Below are positions 8,281 through 18,343 of a stretch of 64,000 nt of DNA, one piece after another. Every line of letters begins with the position of its first letter. Positions within the stretch are counted from its first letter, which is position 1. The notes under the pieces are model-generated. The model had not been told where the DNA came from, did not search any database, and saw only the letters and a list, made by a program, of their open reading frames with translations. Origin of the DNA: Halotalea alkalilenta (GTDB taxonomy: Bacteria > Pseudomonadota > Gammaproteobacteria > Pseudomonadales > Halomonadaceae); the NCBI RefSeq assembly GCF_001648175.1, contig NZ_CP015243.1, forward strand, positions 1,798,001 to 1,862,000. The letters run 5' to 3'. The translations under genes were made by a program, and so were the position numbers.

Positions 8281-9378
8281 GCCGTGGGCGAGCAGGGTGG
8301 GGGCGCGGCGTCGCTGCTCGGCGAGCGCCCATTCGACATGCTCTCGAACCAGCGCGCTTGGATCGTTGCGGCGGGCTTCGAGCGCGTCGACCACTCGCGG
8401 TGACCAGGGCGCGTTGCCCAGCCCTACCGCGATGTTGCGCAGCCAGCGCTGGTGGCCGATGCGGCGGATCGCGCTGCCTTCGGTGCGCTCGAGGAACTCC
8501 TCCTCGCTCCAGGCGAACAGCTCGATCAGCTCGGCGCGATCGAGGGCGTGGCGGGGGGCGAAGTCGGGTTCGGGGCTTGCGCGGGTGAAGCGGGTGAACG
8601 GGCAGACCAGTTGGCAGTCGTCGCAGCCATAGACCCGGTTGCCGATCGCGCGGCGAAATTCGAGCGGGATCGCGCCTTTGAGTTCGATGGTGAGATAGGA
8701 AATGCAGCGCCGCGCGTCGATCACCTTGTCGTCGACGATCGCGCCGGTGGGGCAGGCGCTCTTGCAGCGCTCGCAGCTGCCGCAGTGCTCGCGTTCGAAC
8801 GGCGGGTCGACCGGCAGCGGCAGGTCGGTGTAGAGCTCGCCGAGAAAGAACAGCGAACCCGCCTTGGGGCTGAGCAGCATCGAGTTCTTGCCGAACCAGC
8901 CGAGGCCGCTGCGCTGGGCCAGCGCGCGCTCGAGCACGGGAGCTGAGTCGACGAAGGCGCGATAGCCGAAAGGGCCGATTTCGGCCTCGAGCCATTTCGC
9001 CAGCGTCGTCAGCCGTTTGCGTATCAGCTTGTGATAGTCGCGCCCGAGCGCGTAGCGGGAGATATAAGCCTTGTCCGGCTGGCCGAGCAGTTTGGTGGTT
9101 TCGACCTCGGGTGGCAGGTAGTCCATCCGCGCGGTGATCACCCGGCGGGTGCCGGGTACCAGTTGGTCGGGGCGCCAGCGCTTGTCGCCGTGCTCCGCCA
9201 TGTAGCCCATCTCGCCGTGCATGCCGGCATCGAGCCAGCGGGCGAGGTGCTCGCGGTGCTCGCCGAGCTCGACATCGGCGACGCCCAGCTGCTGGAAGCC
9301 GAGCTCGCGGCCCCAGACCAACAGCTTGGCCTTGAGCGCAGTGAGATCGGGTTCCTGGCGCAGAGCATCATCCGTCAT
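8278..9378 (-). CDS. queG: Epoxyqueuosine reductase
   Basis: A 366-residue cobalamin- and Fe-S-dependent enzyme that reduces epoxyqueuosine to queuosine in tRNA anticodons (tRNA Tyr, His, Asn and Asp). The start matches QueG (LLVWGRELGFQQLGVADVEL). It has RMDYLPP, GRDYHKL, DSAPVLERALAQRSGLGWFG, and two ferredoxin-like 4Fe-4S motifs: CGSCERCKSACPTGAI and CDDCQLVCPF. The C-terminal HEAT-like tail (RRIGHQRWLRNIAVGLGN) is also typical. It is divergent from nnrD, in the common gammaproteobacterial arrangement queG | nnrD-tsaE-amiC-mutL. The enzyme needs cobalamin, which fits with the nearby B12 operon. Confidence 0.96.
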   Translation of the reverse strand: MTDDALRQEPDLTALKAKLLVWGRELGFQQLGVADVELGEHREHLARWLDAGMHGEMGYMAEHGDKRWRPDQLVPGTRRVITARMDYLPPEVETTKLLGQPDKAYISRYALGRDYHKLIRKRLTTLAKWLEAEIGPFGYRAFVDSAPVLERALAQRSGLGWFGKNSMLLSPKAGSLFFLGELYTDLPLPVDPPFEREHCGSCERCKSACPTGAIVDDKVIDARRCISYLTIELKGAIPLEFRRAIGNRVYGCDDCQLVCPFTRFTRASPEPDFAPRHALDRAELIELFAWSEEEFLERTEGSAIRRIGHQRWLRNIAVGLGNAPWSPRVVDALEARRNDPSALVREHVEWALAEQRRRAPTLLAHG

Positions 9379-9506
9379 GGCGGTGCGGTGTCTTGGGGTG
9401 ACCGCTTATTATGCATCAGTGACGACGCACCGGCGAATTAGCCAGGCCGCTCGCTGCGGCCTAAGCTGTGCGACGAAGCCTGTCCGCGAAGTTCCAAGGA
9501 GCGAAC

Positions 9507-11036
9507 ATGAGTACTCCCCTGCATACCCGCCGCCGTACTGCCGCAGTCGAGGTGCCGGCGCGCCTGCATGACGCGGCCCAGACCCGGGCGCTGGATCGTG
9601 AGGCGATCGCGGCGGGGATCTCGGGGTTCGAGCTGATGCGGCGCGCGGGCGCCGCCGCTTTCGCGCTGATCCGGCAGCGCTGGCCCAAGGCGCGGCGGAT
9701 CAGGGTGTTCTGCGGCGGCGGCAACAACGGTGGGGATGGATATGTCGTCGCCGCGTTGGCCAGCCGGGCAGGACTGATGGTCGAGGTGCTGGCGTTCAAG
9801 TCGCCCGAGACGCTGGCGGGCGAGGCCGCCGAGGCGGTCGCGATGGCCCGCGAGGCAGGGGTTGCGATCGTCGATGGCGAGGCCGGGCTCGATCAGCCGT
9901 TCGATGCCGACCTGCTGGTCGACGCGCTGCTCGGCACCGGTGCCAAAGGCGCGCCGCGCGGCGCCTATCTGCGTGCGGTCGAGGCGATCAACCAGGACCC
10001 CGCGCCAGTACTGGCGATCGATCTGCCGAGCGGGGTCGACGCCGATACCGGGATGGCCGAGCAGGCAGTGTCGGCAACGCTGACGCTGAGCTTCATCGCG
10101 CGCAAGTTCGGGCTCTATACCGGCCTCGCCGCCGACTACGTCGGAGAGCGCTTTTTCGACGACCTGGGCCTGGACCCACGGCTGCTCGCCTCCGGCGAGG
10201 CGCTGGGCCGGCTGCTCGAGCCGGCGATGCTCGCCGGCTACCTGCCGCCGCGGCTGCCGAGCAGCCACAAGGGGCATACCGGGCACCTGCTGGTGGTCGG
10301 CGGGCGCCCTGGGTACGGTGGTTCGACGATCATGGTCAGCGAGGCGGCGGCGCGGGTTGGCGCCGGGCTGATCAGCCTCGCCACCGATGCCTGCCACCTC
10401 GCCGCCGCTTTGGCGCGGCGACCCGAACTGATGGTGCGCGGGGTGCGCAGCGGGCTCGAGATCGGCGATCTGCTCGAGGCTGCGGATGCGGTGGCGATCG
10501 GGCCGGGGCTCGGCCAGGGTGCCTGGGGCCAGGGGCTTTTCGATAAGGTGCTGGAGCGCCCTGGGCCGCGGGTGATCGATGCCGATGCGCTGCACCTGCT
10601 CGAATCGCGCTATGCCGGGCTCAGGCGCGACGATTGGGTGCTGACCCCGCATCCCGGCGAGGCGGCGATGATGCTCGGCTGCAAGGCGTCCCAGGTGCAG
10701 GCCGACCGGCTCGCCGCCGCGCGTGAGCTGTGGCGCCGTCGCGGCGGGGTGATCGTGCTCAAGGGCAACGGTACCCTGGTGGTGGCGGGAGAGAACGAAA
10801 CCGACGTCGCGCTCTGCCCCTATGGCAACCCCGGGATGGCGAGCGGTGGCATGGGCGACGTCCTCGGTGGGATGATCGCGGGACTCTTGGTGCAGGGCCT
10901 TGCGCCCTTCGATGCCGCCTGCGTCGGCGTGCTGGTGCATGCCCTGGCGGCCGACGAGGCCGCGCGTGTTGGCGGGGAACGTGGTCTCCTCGCCGGTGAT
11001 CTGGCATCCTTTGCGCGACGTAGGGTCAACCCTTGA
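9507..11036 (+). CDS. nnr: Bifunctional NAD(P)H-hydrate epimerase / ADP-dependent NAD(P)H-hydrate dehydratase
   Basis: A two-domain NAD(P)HX repair enzyme (YjeF family, about 509 residues). The N-terminal epimerase half has QTRALDREAIAAGISGFELM and GGGNNGGDGYVVA, and interconverts R- and S-NADHX. The C-terminal dehydratase half (from about residue 245) has SSHKGHTGHLLVVGGRPGYG, GPGLGQG, LTPHPGEAAMML, and the NPGMASGGMGDVLGGMIAGL active-site segment. The frame is open from 9468, but the ATG at 9507 is preceded by AAGGAGCG and starts the conserved domain with a normal leader. It begins the plus-strand run into tsaE and amiC. Confidence 0.94.
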   Translation: MSTPLHTRRRTAAVEVPARLHDAAQTRALDREAIAAGISGFELMRRAGAAAFALIRQRWPKARRIRVFCGGGNNGGDGYVVAALASRAGLMVEVLAFKSPETLAGEAAEAVAMAREAGVAIVDGEAGLDQPFDADLLVDALLGTGAKGAPRGAYLRAVEAINQDPAPVLAIDLPSGVDADTGMAEQAVSATLTLSFIARKFGLYTGLAADYVGERFFDDLGLDPRLLASGEALGRLLEPAMLAGYLPPRLPSSHKGHTGHLLVVGGRPGYGGSTIMVSEAAARVGAGLISLATDACHLAAALARRPELMVRGVRSGLEIGDLLEAADAVAIGPGLGQGAWGQGLFDKVLERPGPRVIDADALHLLESRYAGLRRDDWVLTPHPGEAAMMLGCKASQVQADRLAAARELWRRRGGVIVLKGNGTLVVAGENETDVALCPYGNPGMASGGMGDVLGGMIAGLLVQGLAPFDAACVGVLVHALAADEAARVGGERGLLAGDLASFARRRVNP

Positions 11037-11054
11037 ATCTTCACGAGAGTCAGC

Positions 11055-11558
11055 ATGCCGCGCCGTTCTTGCCCCACCATTCGCCAGCGAGTCGAGCTGC
11101 TCGCCGACGAGGCCGCCCAGGTCGAGCTCGGCGTCCGGCTCGGCCGCTGTCTCGACCATCGGGGCTGCGTGTTCCTGATCGGCGAGCTCGGTGCCGGCAA
11201 GACCACGCTTGCGCGCGGCGTGCTGCGCGGCCTCGGTCACCGCGGTGCGGTGAAAAGCCCGACCTATACCTTGATCGAGCCTTATGTGATCGGTGAGGCA
11301 CGGGTCAATCATTTCGATCTCTATCGTCTCGGCGACCCCGAGGAGCTCGAATTCATCGGCGCCCGGGAGCTGTTCGAAGCCGATGCCTTGAACCTGATCG
11401 AGTGGCCTTCGCGCGGTGCGGGCTGGTTACCGCCGGCCGATCTGGTGGTGGAACTGAAAGTGATCGCCAGCGGACGCGAGGCTACCCTCACCGCTGCCAG
11501 CGATCATGGAGAAGCCGCCTTGGGTAGATTAGAGCGCAGTTCTTCGGAGGCAGAGTGA
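11055..11558 (+). CDS. tsaE: tRNA threonylcarbamoyladenosine biosynthesis ATPase TsaE
   Basis: A 167-residue P-loop ATPase that works with TsaB and TsaD to place the t6A modification on ANN-decoding tRNAs. It has the Walker A motif GELGAGKTT near residue 46, SPTYTLIEPY, HFDLYRLGDPEELEFIG, and LNLIEWPSRG, all family hallmarks. It lies 18 bases after nnr and its stop overlaps the amiC GTG start (GTGA), as in many gammaproteobacteria. Confidence 0.96.
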   Translation: MPRRSCPTIRQRVELLADEAAQVELGVRLGRCLDHRGCVFLIGELGAGKTTLARGVLRGLGHRGAVKSPTYTLIEPYVIGEARVNHFDLYRLGDPEELEFIGARELFEADALNLIEWPSRGAGWLPPADLVVELKVIASGREATLTAASDHGEAALGRLERSSSEAE

Positions 11559-13066
11559 AGTCATTGGTGTTTTCTCATCCGAGCCTGCATCGCGGGTTCA
11601 TGCTGCTCGCTCTGCTGTTTTGCGTGCTGGTCCAGTGCTTCCAACCGGCCCAGGCGGCCGAGCTCGGCAATATCCGCACCTGGAGCCAGGATGGCACCAC
11701 CCGGGTGGTGTTCGATCTCGACGACGACGTCGACTATCAGGTCTTCACGCTCGATGACCCAATGCGCCTGGTGGTCGATTTCAAGAACACCAGGGTGGTT
11801 GGCGACATCGCCTCCGCCGCGGGCAACGAGCCATTGTTCGAATCGGTGCGCTGGGGCGTGCGCGAGGGCCACGACCTGCGCGTGGTGATCGATCTCGCCC
11901 GGCCGGTGGTCTACAGCCAGTTTCCGCTCGGTCCCGCGGCCGGGGCCACCGGCAGCCGGCTGGTGGTCGATCTCCAGCAGGGCCAGGGCAACAACGGTGA
12001 CGATGCCGTGCTCGCCGCGGCGCGCCAGCAGATCGGGGTCACCGATGCCGACGAGGCACAGCGCGATCCGATCGCGGCGATCATCAGCCAGCAGGAAGCC
12101 AATGCGCGCCGCCAGGCGGCGAGCCCGCCGCCTTCGCCGCAGATCGCCGAAGCCACCAGCCCTACCGCCAACCAAGGGCGTGGGCGCGATATCGTGGTGG
12201 TGATCGATCCAGGTCACGGCGGCAAGGATCCAGGGGCGATCGGTGCCAATGGCACCCGTGAGAAGGATGTGGTGCTGGCGATCGCCCGCCGGCTGAAGGC
12301 GCGCTTCGACGCCGCGCCCGGCTTCACCGCCAAGCTGACCCGTGACGGCGATGAGTTCATCCCCCTGCGCGGACGCACCGAGATCGCTCGACGCAACCAC
12401 GCGGACTTCTTCGTCTCGATCCACGCCGATGCGGCCAAGTCGCGCACGCCGCGGGGCTCTTCGGTCTACGCGCTCTCCCAGCACGGGGCGACCTCCGAGG
12501 CGGCCCGCTGGCTGGCCCAGTCGGAGAACAGCGCCGATCTGATCGGTGGGGTCGACGGTGATCTCAGCCTCAATGACAAAGACGAGATGCTGCGAGGGGT
12601 GCTGCTCGACCTGAGCATGACGGCGACGGTCAACGCCTCGCTCAGCGCCGGAACCCACCTGCTCAGTCAGCTCGGACGTTTCAACCGGCTGCACAAATCG
12701 CAGGTCGAGCAGGCTGGCTTCGTGGTGCTGAAATCGCCCGACATCCCTTCGCTGCTGGTCGAGACCGGCTTCATTTCGACCCCGGCCGAGGAGGCGCTGC
12801 TGGGCACCGGCGCGCACCAGGACCAGCTCGCCGGGGCGATCTTCGGCGGCATCAATACCTATTTCCAGCAGCATCCGCCGCCCTCCACCTATCTCGCCCA
12901 GCAGATACGCGGTGGCGGGCTCGCCAGCGGCCAGTACCGGGTGCGCAGCGGCGATACGCTGTCCTCGATCGCCCAGCGACAGGGCGTGACGATGGTCGAG
13001 CTCAAGCGCGCCAACGCGCTCGAGACGGACGTCGTCCGCGCAGGACAAGTGCTGCACATACCTTGA
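11555..13066 (+). CDS. amiC: N-acetylmuramoyl-L-alanine amidase with AMIN and LysM domains
   Basis: A 503-residue periplasmic cell-division amidase that cleaves septal peptidoglycan crosswall side chains. The order is a signal peptide ([19 protein letters not shown]), an AMIN domain ([17 protein letters not shown], about residues 35-140), an Amidase_3 catalytic domain ([17 protein letters not shown], zinc His and Glu, and LVETGFIS, about residues 208-430), and a C-terminal LysM ([18 protein letters not shown]). The LysM makes it AmiB-like in architecture, so amiB is also a fair name. The GTG start overlaps the tsaE stop and has CGGAGG upstream. EnvC/NlpD-type activators are not in the window. 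Confidence 0.93.
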   Translation: MKSLVFSHPSLHRGFMLLALLFCVLVQCFQPAQAAELGNIRTWSQDGTTRVVFDLDDDVDYQVFTLDDPMRLVVDFKNTRVVGDIASAAGNEPLFESVRWGVREGHDLRVVIDLARPVVYSQFPLGPAAGATGSRLVVDLQQGQGNNGDDAVLAAARQQIGVTDADEAQRDPIAAIISQQEANARRQAASPPPSPQIAEATSPTANQGRGRDIVVVIDPGHGGKDPGAIGANGTREKDVVLAIARRLKARFDAAPGFTAKLTRDGDEFIPLRGRTEIARRNHADFFVSIHADAAKSRTPRGSSVYALSQHGATSEAARWLAQSENSADLIGGVDGDLSLNDKDEMLRGVLLDLSMTATVNASLSAGTHLLSQLGRFNRLHKSQVEQAGFVVLKSPDIPSLLVETGFISTPAEEALLGTGAHQDQLAGAIFGGINTYFQQHPPPSTYLAQQIRGGGLASGQYRVRSGDTLSSIAQRQGVTMVELKRANALETDVVRAGQVLHIP

Positions 13067-13079
13067 ATCGGAGGCCCGC

Positions 13080-15077
13080 ATGAGCGACGCGACATCGAGC
13101 GAGCGAACGGCGGCCGAGACTCGCCGGCGCATCCAGGTCCTGTCGCCGCGGCTGGCGAACCAGATCGCCGCCGGCGAAGTGGTCGAGCGTCCCGCTTCCG
13201 TGCTCAAGGAGCTGGTCGAGAATGCGATCGACGCGGGCTCCCGGCGGATCGAGATCGAGCTCGAGGCGGGGGGCGCCAAGCTGATCCGGGTGCGTGACGA
13301 CGGCAGCGGGATCGACGCCGAGGACCTGCCGCTCGCGCTCTCGCGCCATGCGACCAGCAAGATCGCGACCCTCGATGAGCTCGAAGGGGTGGCGAGCCTT
13401 GGCTTTCGCGGCGAGGCGCTGGCGTCGATTGGCTCGGTCGCGCGGCTGGAGCTGTTCTCCAACGTCACCGATGAACCGGCGAACGGCTGGCGGGTGGTCG
13501 CCGAAGGGCGCGACATGGCGTCGAGGGTCAGTCCCGCGCCGCATCCGCGCGGTACCTCGGTGGCGGTGCGCGATCTGTTTTTCAACACGCCTGCGCGGCG
13601 CAAGTTTCTGCGTACCGAGAAGACCGAGTATGGCCATCTCGAGGAGGCCTTCCGACGCCTGGCGCTATCGCGCTACGACATCGGCTGGGTCCTGCGCCAC
13701 AACCAGAAGGGCATCCACCAGCTGCGTCCCGCCGCGAGCCTCACCGAGCGCCGTGCCCGGGTCGCCGCGCTGCTCGGCCAGGAGTTCGTCGCCAATGCGC
13801 TGGATGTCGAAGTCGAGGCCACCGGACTCAGGCTGTGGGGATGGGTGGGGCTGCCGACCCACACCCGCGCCCAGGCCGACCAGCAGTACTTCTTTGTCAA
13901 TGGCCGGGTGATCCGCGACCGGCTGGTCGCCCACGCGGTGCGCCAGGCCTACCGTGACGTGCTGTTTCACGGGCGTCAGCCAGTGTTCGTGCTCTATCTC
14001 GAGCTCGACCCCAAGGTGGTCGACGTCAACGTCCACCCGACCAAGCACGAAGTGCGTTTTCGTGATTCCCGGCTGGTCCACGACTTTCTTTTCTCCAGCC
14101 TGCACCGTGCGCTGGCCGATACCCGTGCGGGCGCGGCGGCCGGGGCGGCAGCTGAGCAGGGGGAAGAGGCAGGGCAGGAAGCGCGGATCGACCCGCTGAC
14201 CGGCGAGCTGCTCGACGCTGCGGCCGGTAAGGCTGATGAGCCGCCGGCCTGGCGCCAGCAGTCGATCTCGCTCGGCGAGCGTCGCCCCGACTATCCGGGC
14301 GGCGGCGGGGCGAGGGAGGGGGGGCTCGAGCGGCCCAGCGGCGATCGGGTGCGCGCCTTCCTCGACGGCTACCGGGCGCTTCACCCGCGCGATCAGGAAG
14401 CCGCGCTGCTCGCATCCCATGGGCGCGATGATCAAACCTCCGCGCCGAGCCTCGATCGAGCCGAGGGCGAGGCGCCCGAGGTGCCACCGCTGGGCTACGC
14501 CGTCGCGCAGCTCCATGGTGTCTACATCCTGGCCCAGAGCGCCCGGGGCATGGTGGTGGTCGATATGCACGCGGCCCATGAGCGGATCACCTACGAGCGT
14601 TTGAAGCGCCAGTTCGAGGCCGGCCGGGTCGAGGCCCAGCCGCTACTGGTGCCGGTCTCGATCGCCCTCTCCGAGGCCGAGGTCGAGCTGGCGCTGGCGG
14701 AGGCCGAAGGTTTCGCCCGGCTCGGCGTCGAGCTCGACGCCGCCGGCCCCGAGACCCTGTTGGTACGCCAGATCCCGACGCTTTTGATCAAGCGCCAGGG
14801 GCAGGAGAACGTCGAGCCTTTGATTCGCGAAATGCTCGCCGAGCTGTCGCGCTATGGGCGCAGCGACCTGCTGCGCGGTCGGATCGACGAGATCCTCTCG
14901 ACCATGGCCTGCCACGGCAGCGTGCGCGCCAATCGCAGGCTGACCCTCGAGGAGATGAATGCGCTGCTGCGCGACATGGAGATCACCGAGCGCAGCGGTC
15001 AGTGCAACCACGGTCGCCCGACCTGGACCGAGCTCGGCATGCGCGACCTGGATCGGTTGTTCCTGCGCGGGCAGTAG
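13080..15077 (+). CDS. mutL: DNA mismatch repair protein MutL
   Basis: A 665-residue MutL. The GHKL ATPase half has [33 protein letters not shown] and [11 protein letters not shown] Pro/Gly-rich linker (about residues 345-475) precedes the dimerisation domain. That domain holds [14 protein letters not shown] near residue 495, which fits the DxHA(X)2E(X)4E endonuclease motif of MutL from bacteria that lack MutH. This MutL is therefore likely a nicking enzyme itself. The ATG has GGAGG six bases upstream and lies 13 bases after amiC. miaA follows, the usual mutL-miaA-hfq order. Confidence 0.97.
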   Translation: MSDATSSERTAAETRRRIQVLSPRLANQIAAGEVVERPASVLKELVENAIDAGSRRIEIELEAGGAKLIRVRDDGSGIDAEDLPLALSRHATSKIATLDELEGVASLGFRGEALASIGSVARLELFSNVTDEPANGWRVVAEGRDMASRVSPAPHPRGTSVAVRDLFFNTPARRKFLRTEKTEYGHLEEAFRRLALSRYDIGWVLRHNQKGIHQLRPAASLTERRARVAALLGQEFVANALDVEVEATGLRLWGWVGLPTHTRAQADQQYFFVNGRVIRDRLVAHAVRQAYRDVLFHGRQPVFVLYLELDPKVVDVNVHPTKHEVRFRDSRLVHDFLFSSLHRALADTRAGAAAGAAAEQGEEAGQEARIDPLTGELLDAAAGKADEPPAWRQQSISLGERRPDYPGGGGAREGGLERPSGDRVRAFLDGYRALHPRDQEAALLASHGRDDQTSAPSLDRAEGEAPEVPPLGYAVAQLHGVYILAQSARGMVVVDMHAAHERITYERLKRQFEAGRVEAQPLLVPVSIALSEAEVELALAEAEGFARLGVELDAAGPETLLVRQIPTLLIKRQGQENVEPLIREMLAELSRYGRSDLLRGRIDEILSTMACHGSVRANRRLTLEEMNALLRDMEITERSGQCNHGRPTWTELGMRDLDRLFLRGQ

Positions 15078-15181
15078 CCGCGCCCTTCGAGGTGTCAACC
15101 CACGCTGGCTTCGGCTAGACTGCCGGGCCCTGACGCCGCGCCCGCCATCCGCGGGTGCGGTCGCGTTTCGACAGAGCTTCG

Positions 15182-16144
15182 ATGGACGACCGGATGCCTT
15201 GCCACCGCCAAGACCCGCGACCGTTGGCGATCTTCCTCATGGGCCCGACCGCCGCAGGCAAGACCGACGCCGCGATCGCGCTGCACGAACGGCTCGGCTG
15301 CGAGCTGATCAGCGTCGACTCGGCGATGATCTATCGCCAGATGGACATCGGTACCGCCAAGCCGAGCGCGCAGGAGCTCGCCCGAGCGCCTCATCGGCTG
15401 ATCGACATCCTCGACCCGGCGCAAACCTACTCGGCGGCCGATTTTCGCCGCGACGCGCTGGTGGAGATGGCGGCGATCACCGCCCGTGGCCGGATACCGC
15501 TGCTGGTCGGTGGCACCATGCTCTACTTCAAGACCCTGCTGGAGGGCAACGGCGGGCTGCCGCCCAGCGATCCAGCGCTTCGCGCCGCGCTCGAGGCCGA
15601 AGCCCAGAGCCGCGGCCTCGCCGAGCTGCACCGCGAACTCGCTGCGCTCGATCCGCAGTCGGCTGCGCGCATCCATCCCAATGATCCTCAGCGACTGCTG
15701 CGTGCGCTCGAAGTGCAGCGCCAGACCGGGCGCTCGCTCACCGAGCACTGGCGGGCGCAGCGCTTCGAGCCGCTGCCGTGGCGGGTGCTTCAACTCGCCC
15801 TGGTACCCGGCGAGCGTGCCGCCTTGCACGCTCGGATCGAGGCGCGTTTCGATGCGATGCTCGCCGCCGGGCTGGTCGAGGAGGTGGCGGCGCTGCGCGC
15901 GCGCGGCGATCTTTCCGCGGCGATGCCATCGATGAGGAGCGTCGGCTATCGCCAGCTCTGGCGGTACCTGGATGGGAAGTGCGATTGGGCGACGATGCGT
16001 GCCCAGGGGATCATTGCGACCCGCCAGTTGGCCAAGCGCCAGCTGACCTGGTTGCGCAGCTGGCCTGAGCTTCACACGGTCGAGGTCCCGCGCGACGACA
16101 TCGTTGCGGCGCTCTTGAAAATTGTGCGAGGTGACGGCACTTAG
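15182..16144 (+). CDS. miaA: tRNA dimethylallyltransferase
   Basis: MiaA transfers a dimethylallyl group to A37 of UNN-decoding tRNAs. The P-loop is [14 protein letters not shown]. Further motifs are [54 protein letters not shown] and [11 protein letters not shown]; all are diagnostic. The frame opens at 15155 (GTG), but the ATG at 15182 gives a length (320 residues) and an N-terminus closer to the family. An ATG four codons further on is also possible, and no strong ribosome site decides between them. Position between mutL and hfq agrees with the assignment. Confidence 0.95.
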   Translation: MDDRMPCHRQDPRPLAIFLMGPTAAGKTDAAIALHERLGCELISVDSAMIYRQMDIGTAKPSAQELARAPHRLIDILDPAQTYSAADFRRDALVEMAAITARGRIPLLVGGTMLYFKTLLEGNGGLPPSDPALRAALEAEAQSRGLAELHRELAALDPQSAARIHPNDPQRLLRALEVQRQTGRSLTEHWRAQRFEPLPWRVLQLALVPGERAALHARIEARFDAMLAAGLVEEVAALRARGDLSAAMPSMRSVGYRQLWRYLDGKCDWATMRAQGIIATRQLAKRQLTWLRSWPELHTVEVPRDDIVAALLKIVRGDGT

Positions 16145-16196
16145 CGTAGACTGGTCGTCCGCGAACGAAGCCGACATTTAGCGTTCAAACGTTCGA

Positions 16197-16219
16197 GTAC
16201 GGGTGGTTTCTACCCGTAC
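16197..16219 (+). other. Perfect hairpin in the miaA-hfq spacer
   Basis: GTACGGGT, loop GGTTTCT, ACCCGTAC give an 8-bp perfect stem in the 246-base gap before hfq. There is no T run. A second possible pairing (GTACCC near 16270 with GGGTAC near 16311) lies downstream. This may be a structured hfq leader or the processed 3' end of miaA mRNA. Confidence 0.45.
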
Positions 16220-16390
16220 CCAGGGCACCGGCTTCGGGCCGAATTGGGGCTCGGCGAGCGTCCCGGTGACGTACCCCTGTGTGGCCCATCCATGGTGTTG
16301 GTGGGCGCGCGGGTACGGAGGGTGGCGCGTCGTGCCGTGAGATCGACCACAAGACCCCAAAAACGCGGCATCTTTTTTTCGGAGAGCAAC

Positions 16391-16642
16391 ATGTCCAAAG
16401 GACAGTCACTACAAGATCCCTACCTGAACATCCTCCGCAAGGAGCGGATTCCGGTTTCCATCTTCCTGGTCAACGGTATCAAGCTGCAGGGCCAGATCGA
16501 ATCCTTCGATCAGTTCGTGATCCTGCTGCGCAACACGGTCAGCCAGATGGTGTACAAACATGCCATCTCCACCGTGGTGCCGTCCCGCAACGTGCGCCTG
16601 CCGGCCCCGGACGCAAGCGTTCCCTCCGGTCAGGACCAATGA
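16391..16642 (+). CDS. hfq: RNA chaperone Hfq
   Basis: An 83-residue Sm-like RNA chaperone that pairs small RNAs with mRNAs as a ring hexamer. The Sm1 region is [20 protein letters not shown] through [12 protein letters not shown], and the Sm2 motif is [13 protein letters not shown]. The core matches gammaproteobacterial Hfq closely; only the C-terminal tail ([13 protein letters not shown]) is short. The ATG is preceded by GGAGAGCAAC. The frame is open upstream to 16244, but that part is the non-coding leader. Confidence 0.98.
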   Translation: MSKGQSLQDPYLNILRKERIPVSIFLVNGIKLQGQIESFDQFVILLRNTVSQMVYKHAISTVVPSRNVRLPAPDASVPSGQDQ

Positions 16643-16659
16643 TGACGACGAGGCGCTGA

Positions 16660-17967
16660 TTGTTCTTCGAACGTCCCGATTCGGGTGAAACGGCCATCCT
16701 GGTGCATATCGAGTTCCAGGATGGCCGAGAGCCCGAGGACCCCATGGAACTGCTCGAGCTGGCGCGCTCCGCAGGCGCTATTCCCGCCGCGCTGATCGAA
16801 GGTAGCCGTCGCTACCCGGAAGCCCGCATGTTCATCGGCGAGGGCAAGCTCGAAGAGGTGCGCGAAGCCCTCCGGGCCCACGAGGCTGAGCTGGTGATCT
16901 TCAACCACGCCTTGAAGCCCTCCCAGGAGCGCAATCTCGAGAAGGAACTCAAGTGCCGGGTGCTCGATCGCACCGGGCTGATTCTCGACATCTTCGCCCA
17001 GCGCGCGCGGACCCACGAGGGCAAGCTGCAGGTCGAGCTCGCCCAGCTCGAGTACATGTCCACCCGCCTGGTGCGTGGCTGGACCCACCTCGAGCGCCAG
17101 AAGGGCGGTATCGGCCTGCGCGGCCCTGGCGAGACCCAGCTCGAGACCGACCGGCGCCTTTTGCGCGCGCGGATCCGCCAGATCAACAAGCGCCTCGAGA
17201 AGGTGCGCAGCCAGCGTAGCCAGAACCGGCGCGCCCGCGACCGGGCCGAGATCCCCTCGACCTCGCTGGTGGGGTACACCAACGCCGGCAAGTCGACGCT
17301 ATTCAACGCCCTGACCTCCTCCGACGTCTACGCCGCCGACCAGCTCTTCGCCACCCTCGACCCGACCCTGCGCCGGCTCGAAGTCGCCGATGTGGGTCCG
17401 GTGGTGCTGGCCGATACCGTAGGCTTCATCCGCCATCTGCCGCACAAGCTGGTGCAGGCGTTCAAGGCGACGCTCGAGGAGGCCGCCGAGGCCGATCTGC
17501 TGATCCACGTGATCGATGCGGCAGACCCCGATCGCGAGGCCAACATCGCCCAGGTCGATGCGGTATTGGAGGAGATCGGTGCGCAGGACGTGCCGCGATT
17601 GCTGGTGATGAACAAGATCGACCTGCTTGGCAGCCAGCCCAGGCTCGAACGCGATGCCCAGGGCCGGCCGCATACGGTCTGGCTCTCGGCGCGTGACGCC
17701 CAGGGGTTCGAACTGTTTCACCAGGCGCTCTCCGAGCTGCTCGCGGTGGATCTGGTCGAGCTTTCGCTCAGACTGGCGCCGCACAAGGGCTGGCTGCGTG
17801 CGCAGCTGCACGAACTCGGGGCGGTGCGTGAGGAGCACTACGACGAGCAGGGGTATGCCTGTCTCGATATTCGCCTGCCGCAGCGCGACTTCCTCCAGCT
17901 GCTCTCGCGCGGTGAGGAGAATCCCCGGGACTACCTGCCGGCCGAGGCCTTCGCCTCCGATTATTGA
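16660..17967 (+). CDS. hflX: Ribosome-associated GTPase HflX
   Basis: A 435-residue GTPase that splits stalled 70S ribosomes under heat or other stress. The N-terminal HflX domain has ARMFIGEGKLEE, NHALKPSQERNLEKEL and the glycine-rich GGIGLRGPGETQLETDRR. The G domain has G1 GYTNAGKSTLFN, G3 DTVGFI and G4 NKIDL. The start appears to be TTG: MFFERPDSGETAILVHI lines up with the N-terminus of known HflX, and the next ATG (16744) would remove conserved sequence. It begins 17 bases after hfq, in the conserved hfq-hflX-hflK-hflC order. Confidence 0.95.
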   Translation: MFFERPDSGETAILVHIEFQDGREPEDPMELLELARSAGAIPAALIEGSRRYPEARMFIGEGKLEEVREALRAHEAELVIFNHALKPSQERNLEKELKCRVLDRTGLILDIFAQRARTHEGKLQVELAQLEYMSTRLVRGWTHLERQKGGIGLRGPGETQLETDRRLLRARIRQINKRLEKVRSQRSQNRRARDRAEIPSTSLVGYTNAGKSTLFNALTSSDVYAADQLFATLDPTLRRLEVADVGPVVLADTVGFIRHLPHKLVQAFKATLEEAAEADLLIHVIDAADPDREANIAQVDAVLEEIGAQDVPRLLVMNKIDLLGSQPRLERDAQGRPHTVWLSARDAQGFELFHQALSELLAVDLVELSLRLAPHKGWLRAQLHELGAVREEHYDEQGYACLDIRLPQRDFLQLLSRGEENPRDYLPAEAFASDY

Positions 17968-18343
17968 GGCGAAGATTTCGGTCACACTCTTCACGCTTGG
18001 CCATTTTGGCCCTAGTGTGGAGCCGAGGCGGCGTCGCTCGGTCAGCTCAGCTAACGTTAAGCTCGAGTCTGATGCGGGTGGCGCCGCTTTGGTGTTAGCT
18101 TGTCGGCACCGACATTAGGCTTTGCGATTCATATGGTTGATAATGTGCACAGCCGATGGAACGGGGGTTGATACTGTTTTCGCCGCTTCATGCGGACTTG
18201 GCGGCTAGCATATCGAAGATGCGTTTCTTGCGGCTTCGGCGCTTGCCTTGCGCGCGGCGGCAGCGATGACCACAGCGCGATGATCGAAGCCGGGCCACGT
18301 TGACGAGCGTGGGCGGGTGGCGACGAACTCTTGGAGAGGATGT
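17968..18343. other. Intergenic spacer hflX-hflK (376 bases)
   Basis: I see no convincing gene here. The only structure noted is a short GGCCATTTTGGCC inverted repeat near 18000. The AT-richer part around 18125-18180 (with TTGATAATGTGCAC) may hold a promoter for hflKC. The plus-strand frame entering hflK is open from 18317, but its extra residues do not resemble HflK. Confidence 0.5.

Noticed and set aside
7609..8588. Long open frames on both strands in the repeat array, encoding products with repeated SANGRWFD- or GGGSTRAS-like segments
   Set aside because: They follow the DNA repeat period, differ by frame, lack ribosome sites and resemble no protein; the DNA unit simply has few stops.
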